A stretch of 64,000 nucleotides of DNA from contig JAAOMT010000523.1 of NCBI GenBank assembly GCA_016748015.1, positions 1,134,437-1,198,436 on the forward strand. The letters are read 5' to 3'. Positions 49,162-60,340 of this stretch are shown here, one piece after another; position 1 is the first letter of the stretch; each line of letters starts with the position of its first letter. The stretch comes from Geosiphon pyriformis (lineage: Eukaryota; Glomeromycota; Glomeromycetes; Archaeosporales; Geosiphonaceae). A program made the translations under genes and the position numbers. The notes beneath the pieces are model-generated. The model saw only the letters and a program-made list of their open reading frames with translations, had not been told where the DNA came from and ran no database searches.

Positions 49162-49420
49162 CTTCAGCTTCTTAAACAACAGACCATAAAAGTATATACT
49201 ATTCACACAAGCTTTTTTTTTGCCACTAGACTGGGTCCCCAATTCAGCCAAACCAACACCAAAATCACCAGCAAAAGTGTCCACTGAATCTATAGTAACA
49301 AAAAAAGAAAAATTGGAAGAAATAATTAGAAAAAAAACAAGAGGAAAAAAAAAAGACTAATTAAAACTTCAATAAAATTTTGCTCTCATTATGGTCAGAG
49401 GATTGACAAGAGAGAAAATT
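49162..49420 (-). pseudogene. 5' end of LINE copy 2 (ORF1 start / 5' UTR)
   Basis: Reads …VTIDSVDTFAGDFGVGLAELG and aligns with 12,180-12,340 of copy 1 (CTCTCATT…ACAAAAAAAAGATA). Lys-rich low-complexity sequence follows. The 5' boundary is placed where the similarity between copies 1 and 2 ends. Confidence 0.6.
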
Positions 49421-49431
49421 TTTTGGTATTT

Positions 49432-51542
49432 TGTTATATTTGTCTTTGGTATTTGTATTTTTTTAATAAGCAATCTTAGTTTTTTGATTATATTCATGTT
49501 TTTTTTTGGTATTTTTTATTAAACAATTTTTAATATTATAATTTTAGCACTTTTTTATAATTAATTAGTAATTTCAACAAATATAATTAATAAATTAATA
49601 TAGTAATTAATTAGTATTTTATTAATAGCTATAATCAAAAATTATTGTTCTAGTTTTGTTTAAGTAACTGTAATAAATTCAAATAATATTAATATAATTA
49701 TGATGTTAATTTTAACTTTAATAACTTTGAAGTTATTTATGTAATAAATATGATAAAAGTTTATTAATAAGTTAATTAATTTGTAATTTTTAATAAAATT
49801 AAAAATAACTAAACTAATCTTAATATTGAGTTTGTCTTTTTTTTAATTTATTAATTGATATATATATATAAATTTTTATAATACAAGATTTCTAAAATTT
49901 CTACAATTTTTTGAATTATTGTTAGAATTTTTAATATTCTTGAAATTTTTGGTATTTTTATCAATATTCTTGAAATTCTTAGTGTTATGTGTTTTAATAA
50001 TTTTTTATTTTGCTATTAATTATTTATAATATTATTATTTTCTACAAATAATAATATTTTCTTTTTTTAATATTAAGCTTTGTTAAAATTTTCTAGGTTT
50101 TTTTCTTGAATAAATTTGTATACTTTTTTTCTATTATGATTTTGAAAATTTCTGTTCTTAATTTTTCAAATTATAAATTGTTTATTTTTTCCAATTGGTT
50201 TGCTGTTATATTTTCTATAACTAAATATAATAGTATTTTTTTATATTTATAAAAAATTGTATATAATTAGTAAATTGCTTTTACATAAATTATTAAGTTG
50301 TTTTTTCCAATAAAGTATTATATTTGTTGTATTATTTGTTTGTTAAATATTTATTTAAAGCTATCAGTATATAGTATCTAAATATTTAGCTATTGTTTCA
50401 AATAATAATAGCAGTATGCTATTAAAAACTGTTTTTTTCAAGTTTTTTAATTTTCTTTTATTAGCACTTCTGATTGAATATTTGTTATTAGATTTTTAAA
50501 AGTTTTTTTACTTTTCTGATAAATTATTTTATATAGTTATTTTTTTGTTTTTGTATTTTGCTATATGAAGTTTTTTTAACTGTTTTGTTTTTTTAAGTGT
50601 TTTTATAACAAATTTCTTGTTTGTTAACTGTTATTTTCATGTCTAAGTTTTTTGTTTTCAATATTTAAAACAACTGTTGTGCTGTTATATATATTTTATC
50701 TGTTATTTCTATTTTTTGTTTTTTTTTGATGTGTTTTAATTATATTTATAACAATTTTTAGTTTTGTAATATGCTGGCTTTAATTATAATAATTGGTTTT
50801 AAATCTTGTAAAATTTCATCTGGTTTAATTAATATTTTTTGTGTTTCTAACTGTAATATACTAAAATTTATTAATATTTTACTATAATATAACTTTAATT
50901 AATTTTCATATGCTGCTTTAGTTAAAATTTTGTTTTCTAGTTGCAGTTTGTATAATCTATTTTCAAGTTTTTTTTTTAATATAGAATAATCAATTCTATT
51001 TTGGATTAAATTTTTTACTTTATTGTTTTTTTGTTTTTGTATAATATAAAAATATTTTGTTTTTAATCTTAATTTTAGCTGATTTTTTTAACAACTGACT
51101 ATCATGTTTTTTTTTTGTAATTTTTTAATATAGTTAGCTGTTGTTTTTTTTGTTTTTCAAGATTTTTATTAAGTTATATATTTATCTTAATAGTGTTATC
51201 TAAAATGTGTTTTTTATTATTGGTTTTATTAAATATGTTACTATTTTTCTTTTTATTAGCAATATTGTTTTTTTGTTATATATTAATTTAAATAGTATCT
51301 TACTTTATTATTTAGTAAGTAAATAGTATTAATAATATAAATATATCTTATTTTTTTGGTTTTTTTAACTAATTTTGGCTAATGTTTTATATAATATTTT
51401 ATTAAATCTTTTAATTAAGCTATTTGTTTATAGATAATATAATAATAACAATAATCTTTTAACTTCAAATTTTTTGTTTAATTCTGCCAATATTTTGTTT
51501 ACAAAATAAATTTTTTGATTTGATAATAATTTTTTTAAATAT
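49432..51542 (-). mobile_element. Decayed gypsy B-family element, 3' part only
   Basis: 49,432-50,056 aligns with the gypsy B LTRs (TTATTAATAGCTATAATCAAAAATTATTG where B has GTCAATAGCTGTGATCAAGAGC…). Its U3 module is AATTCTTGAAATTC-like, as in the LTR at 35,828. 50,057-51,542 follows the integrase and C-terminal region of gypsy B base by base, but very AT-shifted. It ends inside the integrase core, where the repeat at 51,543 begins. No open frame remains. Confidence 0.8.
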
Positions 51543-52225
51543 TGTTATTAGGTAAAAACTATGAATTTAGTAACTTCTTAGCAACAACAATAATTTCCAC
51601 TAGTAATATTTATTATCATAATTATAGCTACTAACTATAGCATATTATAAATATATAGACTATTTTAGTAAGTAAAAGAGTGAAAAGGGGGTGCATAATA
51701 AAGTTATTAAAAGTGAAAAAAAAGTATTGTTATTATTATTTGTTTTTGGACAAAAATTAGTCTTAGGTATTATAAAAGGGAAAGAGAAGTCACATCTCTT
51801 TATATATATCAAAAAGTGCAACCAACAACAATAGCAAAACCAAATTACTTTAATAAATACATAACTAGAATTTTTTTAATTAGTTGTCAAAAAAATGTAG
51901 TATTTAAATGTCCAACTTTGAAAATAAAATTATAAAAATTATTAAAGAATTGTAAAAATAAAACATAACTAAAATAGATTTCGATTAAACTTTTTATTGT
52001 TGAGACCACTCTTTAATAATGTAATATTTTATTACTTATTTTAATATTTAACAACTTGTTTGATAAAACAAGACTTAATGTGAAATAGTGATAACACATA
52101 ATTTGAAAATCAAAAGTAATAGAAAGACTTGAAATAGTGCTAACAAGTAGGTAAGAAGTTATAAATAACATAATTCCAAATGGTAATAAGAAATATGAGA
52201 AAGCATACTTAAAATTATGATAATA
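51543..52225. repeat. LTR-like repeat, inverted relative of 44,216-44,871
   Basis: Begins TGTTATTAGG and ends ATTATGATAATA. It matches the reverse complement of 44,216-44,871 along its length (for example CATCTCTTTATAT, and AAAAATGTAGTATTTAAATG). It sits at the broken end of the gypsy B relic. I found no target duplicate. Confidence 0.7.
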
Positions 52226-52511
52226 GATTGATGTTACAAATTGTAATACATACATAATTATTTCACTAATACAGCAAGCACTAAGAAAAAATTGTGATTA
52301 TTTTAAGATACGTCTGGTATTACAAAACCAAATATTTCGGTGCAACTTTGAGAATTGATCCTTATTGAGTAAAGTTTATATGCTTCTGTTATTTATGTAT
52401 AATAATATATCCACAAGATTAAAATTTACAATAAATATTATATATGAAAAAATATGTGCATTGAAATTATATATGACAATAAGCTGTCAAGTGACATACT
52501 AATTTATTTAT
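52226..52511. other. 3' flank of the ten-exon gene
   Basis: AT-rich, no open frame. AATAAATAAATTAG follows the stop codon in the gene's sense and could serve for polyadenylation. Confidence 0.5.
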
Positions 52512-54869
52512 TTAGTATAAGTTGTCTAAGATACAAAAAGGATCTTTCTTTTGTTTTTGCTTTTTCAAAGGAGACTCTGTAGTTTCATGCAATGGTGATG
52601 AGGGTGGAGACGGAGTAGAAAGTCTTTTTTGAGAATATTTTCGAATCTTTGCAACCAGTTCTATTTGTGTATGCTAAATAATAAAAATAAAAATAATGTG
52701 AACACTGGTGGAATGATTGAAAAGGAAAATATATTATGTATAGCCATATATACCCGTAATGCTAGAAGATTTTCCAAGAAATCTGGCAAAAGGTCTTCCA
52801 TCTCAGATAAAATTGTTGGCAACATCAATGTCACCATCTCAGTAAAAAAATAAATTTTTTTTGAAGTATTGTATACAAGGGAATAGATCGTCCACCTTGT
52901 GCCTATACCAAATAAGAAAAATTTTAGCAGAAAAAATTTAAATTGCACTAAATAAATAAGATGCATTTTTACACATACCTGTAATCTGAATGCCCATTAC
53001 AAAGACCTCTTCAAGTTCATTTTTTTTAAAATGTAATTTATTCCAAAAGGAATCAAGACAGTCCTTCATTACTATTTTTATTTTAGAATGATCTTGCCGG
53101 AACTTGGTATCATCCATGGGACCTTCAGTATTCCCTGCTTCAAGCACCAATAATTCGACTTTGTAAGAACGTAATGATATTATTAAATCCATCTTTTTCG
53201 ATGGTGGTTCTAATTCCATATATTCTTCATGTACAAATTTTCGCTTTCTACATGTAACACTATGAGAGTCTTTTTCAATCCTAAAAAAATTTAAAAGTTG
53301 ATATTATTGGAAGATCATTCCAATGTAAAATTTTGACACCTACCAGTTAAGCTCGAAAGTGCCAATATCAAATTCTTCAAATATGAATCCAATAATTGGG
53401 CTTAGTATCTTGACAATGTAATCTCTTTCCCGATGTTGCATTACAAGAATGTTTACTTCCCTCCGTAAACAGAGATGGCTAAATAAAATTTCAGTTAGTA
53501 TCCATAAAAAACAATTCAATGACCTTCCATTTTGTTCCGTTCAAATGTTCAGCCATAACTTACAAAAATTCAATAACTCCAGCAGTCAATTGGGCATCTT
53601 CAGATTTTAAAATTGAGAATTTGTCTTTCCATAATTTTAAATCATTTAATGATCTCTATAAAAATACAATAATAATCTATAAATATGTTATAAGCAATGT
53701 AACTACAAACAAAAAAAAATAACCTACCATTTGGCCACATCCATCATGTAACAAATTTTGTGCTCCCTTGTCAATTAAATCCTTACATAATTTCTTCTTT
53801 GATCTGTTAAACAATTGAGCATAATCCGATGTTTTTAGTATTCTGCCCCAATCAACTTTCTTCCAATTTGAGAGATCTACAATTCGTGATTCAATGGACC
53901 TGGATTTTTTTTTTAGTAATTGAACGGAGAATGAATATTATTTGCTAAAAGCATACAGTTACAAATCATTACTATAACATACTGCACTCGCAAATTTTCT
54001 TGCTTTAATCTTTCCATAACTTTATCCCAAATTTCCTCAAGATTTAAATTGGAAAATATCAAATCAGATATCTGCAACAGTAATGAAAATTTCAAATATT
54101 GTTTAAAAGATTATGTTAAAATAAAAAAACTGTCCTCATTATAAATACCTTATCCACAATAATACTATCAATTTCCGGATTATTTACATCTTGGTCATGA
54201 GTGCTTAATATTTGTATATTTTCGTAAACAATTGGGTTGTTATTAGGATTCATGGAGTTATGCTTGAGAATAAGAAAAACTTATTAAGTAACCCAAAGTA
54301 CAATTTGTCTCAAGATAGTAACATAAACAAACCTCAGCTTCATTTGATGTTTTTTTAACATTGAAGGAATTTTCAGAGTCGTGTCCAGTGAATAGTGTTT
54401 TGGAATGACTGCTTACTGAAGAAGGTATTTCTGATCGAAGAGAGTTCAATTTCATGTCCATCATTTGTACTGCAACTTCTGATCCATATAGATTAGTTTT
54501 TGTTTCAAATAAATTTTCATTCACCTGTAAACCAGTTAGTTTTTTTGCAAGTAAATCAATAATAAAAATTAATAAATTATTTCTTACCCTTTTATCCATT
54601 CTGTCGAAAACTGCTGTAGCCTCTTTGAATTGGAAAATTCTTTCCACGTCATTATAAAGTTTTGTAGCTTTATCCTGTGCCTTTTTATTTATTGAACAAT
54701 GTGTACTTGCTAATTGAAGCTGATGTTTAAATTCAGCTATGATACCCTCACGATTTTCGGATGTGACCATTGTACAATTTTTTTCAATAGAATCTAGACA
54801 ATCTATGATGCACCATTTCGAATAGTTTGTTTCCCTAAAGTACTTGCTGATCTCATCTGAAGTTTTCAT
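52512..54869 (-). CDS. Ten-exon gene, predicted 562-aa protein of unknown function
   Basis: Exons (high to low): 54,869-54,588; 54,524-54,333; 54,262-54,149; 54,071-53,983; 53,899-53,728; 53,655-53,564; 53,478-53,344; 53,280-52,979; 52,902-52,754; 52,673-52,512. All nine introns are 63-85 nt, GT…AG, and phases join into one open frame ending TAA. The N-terminal ~270 residues are helical and charged. Residues ~385-505 form an alpha/beta region with MDLI (Asp390), VLEAGN (Glu406) and a Lys-rich helix from 418, faintly like PD-(D/E)XK nuclease-type domains, but I do not assign it. Basic clusters CRKRK (369-373) and KKQKQKK (546-552) suggest nuclear entry. ATG follows an AG acceptor-like run, so a 5' UTR exon may exist. 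Unlike its neighbours it has no stops or frameshifts, which suggests selection. Confidence 0.85.
54525..54587 (-). other. First intron, 63 nt and open in frame
   Basis: GTAAGAAAT…CTAAC…TTTACAG with an apparent branch point. It is a multiple of three and free of stops, so retention would add 21 residues. Splicing is preferred because the other eight introns are of similar length and make-up and cannot be read through. Confidence 0.6.
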
Positions 54870-54958
54870 GCTAAATAATAATAAACATTGTTAATACAAA
54901 GTTAATGTCAATAATTTTTCTTTTAAAAAGAAAATTGTTGGCATAGACATAATGATCT

Positions 54959-55219
54959 CTGGAAAGAAGTTGCCAATCTCATGTGCTAAAGCCGATCCTA
55001 GCAGGAGCATGACGCCTACTTTCCAAACATCGATCGAGGGAGGTCCACAGTAAGTGAAGCAGTTCCCACGCATCGTAGGGAGGCATTAAGTCTAATATAC
55101 TGGAAAGAAGTTGCCAATCTCATGTGCTAAGCCGATCCTAGCAGGAGCATGACGCCTACTTTCCAAACATCGATCGAGGGAGGTCCACAGTAAGTGAAGC
55201 AGTTCCCACGCATCGTAGG
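54959..55219. repeat. Near-identical tandem duplication of a ~120-bp GC-richer unit
   Basis: 54,959-55,079 (121 bp) and 55,100-55,219 (120 bp) differ by a single A in a run (GCTAAAGCC against GCTAAGCC), with a 20-bp spacer. The unit is far richer in G/C than its surroundings. Both strands are open for much of it: minus 54,891-55,073 reads PPSIDVWKVGVMLLL, and plus reads ADPSRSMTPTFQ, both faintly kinase-like. The plus strand also has a good donor site ACA-GTAAGTG in each unit. It could be a duplicated exon of a lost gene, or promoter-proximal sequence of the ten-exon gene. Confidence 0.75.
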
Positions 55220-55791
55220 ATATTGTAGTTTGCCAACATTTGAACAAAAAAATGCTACGCATACTTTCCTGATATAATGGTATATACTAGGATGAGAAAT
55301 CTTGAAAACAAAACAAAAGTTGTCTATTTAAATTATGCGTTAACACGTGTTCTCTGTTACGTAATAACCATACTAAATCAAAAATAACATATTAATATAA
55401 TTTCACCGTGTAACAATTAATATGCGCACATTTTAAAAAGTCCAAAATAACAATTCAATAAATAGTTAATCATCATCATCATATGTATGATTTTTTCTCA
55501 ACAAATATAAAATAGAGTAAATATTTTATATATTTTCACTTTATTAGTGATAGCATAATACAAAATTATAATCAAATTTATAGGATGAAAATTTCAGTCA
55601 ATATTGTTAAATGTTAATAGATTTTAAACTTTTTTTAATTAAATAAATCAAATAAAAAGATTTTAGATTAATAATATTCCAAATTAATGTTTTTTTATTG
55701 TTTAGTTTATTAATTATGTTTATAAATATTCTAATTAAAAAACATTATCAAAATAATTTTTTGGTTATTGTTATTTAAATAATAAATACAG
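55220..55791. other. Intergenic, upstream of the gene and before LTR F copy 2
   Basis: AT-rich with moderately complex patches (for example GCGTTAACACG near 55,340, CACCGTGTAAC near 55,405). No open frame and no repeat match. Possible promoter side of the ten-exon gene. The last four bases ACAG (55,788-55,791) are the left duplicate of LTR F. Confidence 0.5.
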
Positions 55792-56756
55792 TGTTATCGG
55801 AGGTTTTTGGTCTCTTTTCTTTAATGTTGTTGATGCCTGTTTACTGTAAATTCACATTTTCTGGATGTGGTTGAACCTCTAGTAACTGAATTTATCTTCA
55901 AATTATCTCCTATAATTTAAACTGCTGGGCTTATAAGTGGAATGGCCAATTCCATGCCAGTTACTTTATATAGTTATGTGGTAGTAAACGTCAACTCTTT
56001 CCCAGGAATTGCTTATCTGGAAGCTCACTAAAAATGTGTAGTTACTTTGCTGTGAAAATCAACTCTTCTATAGAAGTTCTTGTCTGTAGGCTACTCAACT
56101 AATTTATAATAAGAAAAGAAAGAGAATAAAAGAAATGTAAAAGAAAAAGTAAAACTGATAATTTATGGAAGTCATTTCGGATCCAGGCCTGGAAGTGCTT
56201 TAATAGTTTACTGAAATTGGTAGCTAGTCAATTTCAAACTGTTAGTAGGAATTGGTTAATTTCAAGAGAAATAATTAAGGATTTGATTTTTTGAATTATT
56301 TGATATTTATTTTGTTTTTGTACGTAAAGGATGATTCTAATTATTCAATCTAAAGCAAGATACATTTTCTCGAAAAGAGAAGCTCTTCTTTTATACAACT
56401 TGTCATAACACTATTCTATGAACTTGAACTTTGCTATTTTCTATAATTTTGCTGAACTAAAGATATATTTCAGTAAACTACAAGTTATTTCTGTGAACTA
56501 TTAGATTTTTCGGCAAACTATCAATTATTTCGGCACACTTTTTGAATGTTACATAGTTCGGGATATTGCATAATTGATCATTGTAATTAGGTTACATTTG
56601 TGTTATGTACAAATTGGGTTATTAATTAAATGATAATTTTGGATATTTTGCTAATGTAATACATGATAATTTGAAATGATAATATATGCTAATTAATGAT
56701 AAGATTTATAAGGGTAATTTTATGCTAAACAATATCTCTAATTTTGTCTGGCAACA
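55792..56756 (-). repeat. Solo LTR F, copy 2 (inverted relative to 40,422)
   Basis: TGTTATCGGA…TTTGTCTGGCAACA matches the reverse complement of 40,422-41,404 throughout. ACAG flanks both sides (55,788-55,791 and 56,757-56,760). The CCGAAAT iterons are partly decayed to TCAGTAAAC-like words, though TTTCGGCA remains near 56,505-56,535. Confidence 0.87.
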
Positions 56757-56931
56757 ACAGTATAAATATAAAAACATATTAATTTTTTTTCTTTTTTTTT
56801 AACATTGTTTTAAATTTTAATGAAATTATTTTAGCAAATTAATTGAAATAAAGTTATAAAGTAAAAATAAAATTATATATATAGAGATAAATATATATAA
56901 AAAATATTAATAAAGATAATAAATGCAATAG
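56757..56931. other. AT-rich spacer between LTR F and LINE copy 3
   Basis: Only A/T-rich sequence with no gene. The right ACAG of LTR F opens it. Confidence 0.6.
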
Positions 56932-57067
56932 TTTTTTTTTATTATTATTATTTAATGAGTGAAATCCAAACACTACCTAGTACAATACATCATACTAGTG
57001 ATCTAAACTAGGCATAAATCATGCTTTTTCTACACGTGACCAGCCACTTAGACTAATCAGGACAACA

Positions 57068-60000
57068 CTAGGCACCTATATGCACCGAGACCAAGTTACT
57101 TACACCTGAAAAAAATAAACTAGATTTACAAAACCCAAAACTAACACCAAGTGCATCAGCAATACCCAACAATCTAACCACACTGGACGAGAGCACTAAA
57201 GAAAGACCAGAAACCGAGATAGAAATAGAGTCGTCACATGAGACCAAGCCACCTTTCTCTATAACAGCTCTGTGTTTCACACGCACCAGCCAAATATCAT
57301 CACAGAATGCAAGACAGAATTCATGAACAAATGCCACAATATTTTGAGCCACTGTTTTAGAGTTTTTGAAAACAGAAAGAGATTCACAATACCACTCATT
57401 GAAAACAAAGCCCTTACATATAGCCGTACTAACAACAGCATCAGAAGTACAAGCAGAAAGCAACTGTGAAACACATGAAGTCGAGTGAGATAAACCTGAT
57501 CACGTTTTCCAAACAGATGCATAAGTGTTTATCAACCTAGCATAATCACCAGCATCGAATAGGCACAAAAACACATGATCACCAGCATCAAATGGGCACG
57601 AAAACACATAATTTGAAATTTCAACATCACTACAAAACAAACACATCACACTGGGGTATTCCTTATTGTAAAGCCACTTTTGCACAGCAACAGGAAGATG
57701 ATAATGCAACGCTTTCATAAAATATGTCTGAGATCCAGCAGTATGAACACTAGTGAAACCAGCAGCCAAGTAAGAGTCCGGATGCCACACCGAACATGAT
57801 CTGAACCAATCAACATCAATACGTAGGCTATCCACCAATACCCGAGAACCAGAACCGACCTCCCAATGTGCATAGTAAATAGAGTGAAAAACACCATGAA
57901 CAAAATGCCTAGAATTACCAGAAACCACAGTACCACCAGCCTTAAGAAAATGTTCATCGATCCTGTAAGGAAGACACACATCAGAAGACGTAGCAGCTCT
58001 AGCCAAAGTGTTAGCACACTCATTGCCCAAGACTCCAGAGTGACCTCTAACTTTAATCCAATTAACATCCAAATTTTTGCGATGAATGACATTAAAAATA
58101 TGGTGGCGTTCGACCCAACACCGATTTCTGAAATCTGGACGCTCCAACATTAACTCTGACTTGCATGCATTCAAAGCGGCCTGGCTGTCCGAAAACAGAT
58201 TAACTGAACGAGAAGGAGGGACACACTCGAGAGCCAAAGCAATAGCCTGCAGCTCTGTCATGATAGAAGAAACCAAACCAGAAACTTCCACACCCAAACC
58301 CAAATCAATGTCCTTAAAAAAAACAGCTGCGTCAGCCTTCATATCAAGAGTACCCAGCCCACACAAAGAACCATCCGTAAACAGAGAAAGGCAATTGGAA
58401 TCAACCTTCAACAAGCGATTACAAACAACATCAAACTCACAAGACTCAAGTACATCAGACGAGTCAACATTTAGTGGCAAAAGAGAACAAATGGGAGATG
58501 ACCCAGAACCAGACAAAAAGTGAACAGCAGCAATGAATCAATCAGGAATCAGGCCCCAAGGGTCCAGTCTTTTCCATCATTTGAAAGTCCTCCATTCGAA
58601 AACAGAACCAGTTCGATCGCGAAGCTGCTTAACAAAGGCAATTCCATATCACCGAAGCGAAGAGACACATTTATAAAAAGTAAACTCGCCAAGCACAATA
58701 GACATTGGGGTCCCCTTTTGAAAACGAAAAACATTGATCACGAGACCACCCAGAGAAAGGTTGCAACCCAAAAAAATCCGAACAACACCAGCCAAAAAAT
58801 TATTCAAAGGATTGACATTAATACGAGAAGGGAAAAGCAGGGAGTGACGAGGGCACCAGCTGAGAACCTGTAAATCATGAGATCTATGTGCGAACAGGCA
58901 GCCCAAAATACCTACTGAATTGGCAAAACAAACAACAGCAGCTAATTTGCTCTCAGCCTGGATCTGTTCAAAAGATTTCAACCTGTACAGAGAAGGATGA
59001 TGAATAGTATTATTGGAAAAGTCGAGTGGCAGGCCAGATTTGGACTTCAAACTTTTACGAATCATAGTGTCCCATTTTGCACACACACTAATAGGAACAA
59101 AACTAAACTGAGTCCTGTAGGCAATTATGGAGTGAAGAACTGCTGACACCAAATACGAGAACTGCTTATAAGAGATAGCCTTTCTCAGAACAAGGTTGGT
59201 GAAAAACTGGACATCCAAGCGTGCCTTAGCCAAGCTAGACTTTGACAAACCTTCAGTAGACAGAAAGATACCCAGGTACCGATAAGGCTCTCCCTTTTTG
59301 GCTATCAAAATAGGCAAACCACTGATCAACAAATGAGAACTGGAAACTCTACAATTAATGGGAATGGCCACCGTTTTGTCATTATTGATCGAAATGTCAT
59401 TGACTCAAAAAAACTCACTAGCAACATTGAGAATATGTTGGGTGGCAGCCTGGCTGCTACCAATCCAAATCATATTGTTGACGAAAACACCAGCAGTAAG
59501 AAAAGAAGTCAAACCAGCCCAAGATTTAGCGCAACCAGTGTTGGCAACAAAACGAGAGTCTAACTTGTATCCACATACACTTTCTTGTCTCTTGACCTCA
59601 CACAAAAGAGGATCATAAAATATGCGTCAGAGAAGAGGAGAAAACACCTCCTCTTGATCCAAACCATCATGTACTCAATATCTATCAGTCAACCCAAAAC
59701 CCATCATAACTCTGTTGATCCGATCATTGTGGATGCTACCAAAAAACCGAATGAATTTTTTACACATTTTTATTCTGACCAAGCTTTTCCTCAGATGCTC
59801 TCAGCCAACAGAATCATAAGCCTTTTGCATGTCTTGTAAGACCAGCCACAGCTCTCGGTTCTTTTCCAAAGCATCCTCAATGACCGATCCAATAGCAAAA
59901 ATAGGAGACTGCATGGTCGTGCCTTTTAAAACAGAAAAATTATCTCCCTTTAGAACGTCGAAAACACTACAAGCCGAAGAAATTCTGTCCGAAAGCACTT

Positions 60001-60340
60001 TAGAAAGGATTTTGCGAGCCGTCTCAACCAAAGCAATAGGATGGGTATTTGTAAGAACGCCCTCCCACTTATATGGTTTGGGGATCAACGACATTCAAGC
60101 CTCCTTCCAAGGCCCAGGAACAGATCCCCGCTCCAAGCAAACATTCAAAAGCACTAAAAGCATATCCAAAACTGATTTGTTGCAATGTTTCTACAACTCA
60201 TTCGAGATACCAGAGAGACCAGCTGCTTTCCCATCAGGCAGGTTCAAAACAACACTAAACATTTTATCAAAATCAATTAGGCTTATTACACCAGAAAAAG
60301 CGTCATCAAAAACATACTCTAAAAACTGATATTGGCAATC
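57068..60340 (-). pseudogene. LINE copy 3 ORF2: RT, RNase H and C-terminal domain
   Basis: The RT has motif A intact (LVLQDMQKAYDSV, ~59,820). The motif B region reads QEEVFSPLL-stop (usual QGEVFSPLLW) and the catalytic box reads FVNN (59,474-59,485). The thumb runs to 58,649. RNase H (57,990-58,420): FTDGSL, TELQAI and FSDSQAAL are intact, but the last site is GNECAN (Asn for Asp). A CLFC…FSC knuckle has Tyr for His. A 33-bp in-frame duplication is at 57,545-57,610. Stops at ~58,510, 58,560, 59,405 and elsewhere are mostly former Trp/Gln. The C-terminal domain ends at 57,068. Confidence 0.9.

Larger units (their letters stand above)
39218..49420 (-). mobile_element. LINE copy 2, intermediate decay, three insertions
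   Basis: Same structure and orientation as copies 1 and 3: T-run tail at 39,218-39,227 on the plus strand, ORF2, then ORF1 up to about 49,420. It is interrupted by solo LTR F (40,422-41,404), an LTR-like composite (43,478-44,871) and solo LTR G (48,104-49,157). Without them the reading is collinear with copy 3, except for stops. Its ORF1 5' part resembles copy 1. Confidence 0.92.

Noticed and set aside
54891-55073. Protein kinase gene fragment
   Set aside because: Both strands of the duplicated unit look faintly kinase-like, which cannot both be true. The match is too short to call.
54959-55219. tRNA, snoRNA or rRNA fragment
   Set aside because: No cloverleaf, box C/D or H/ACA pattern could be drawn, and no rRNA core sequence is seen.
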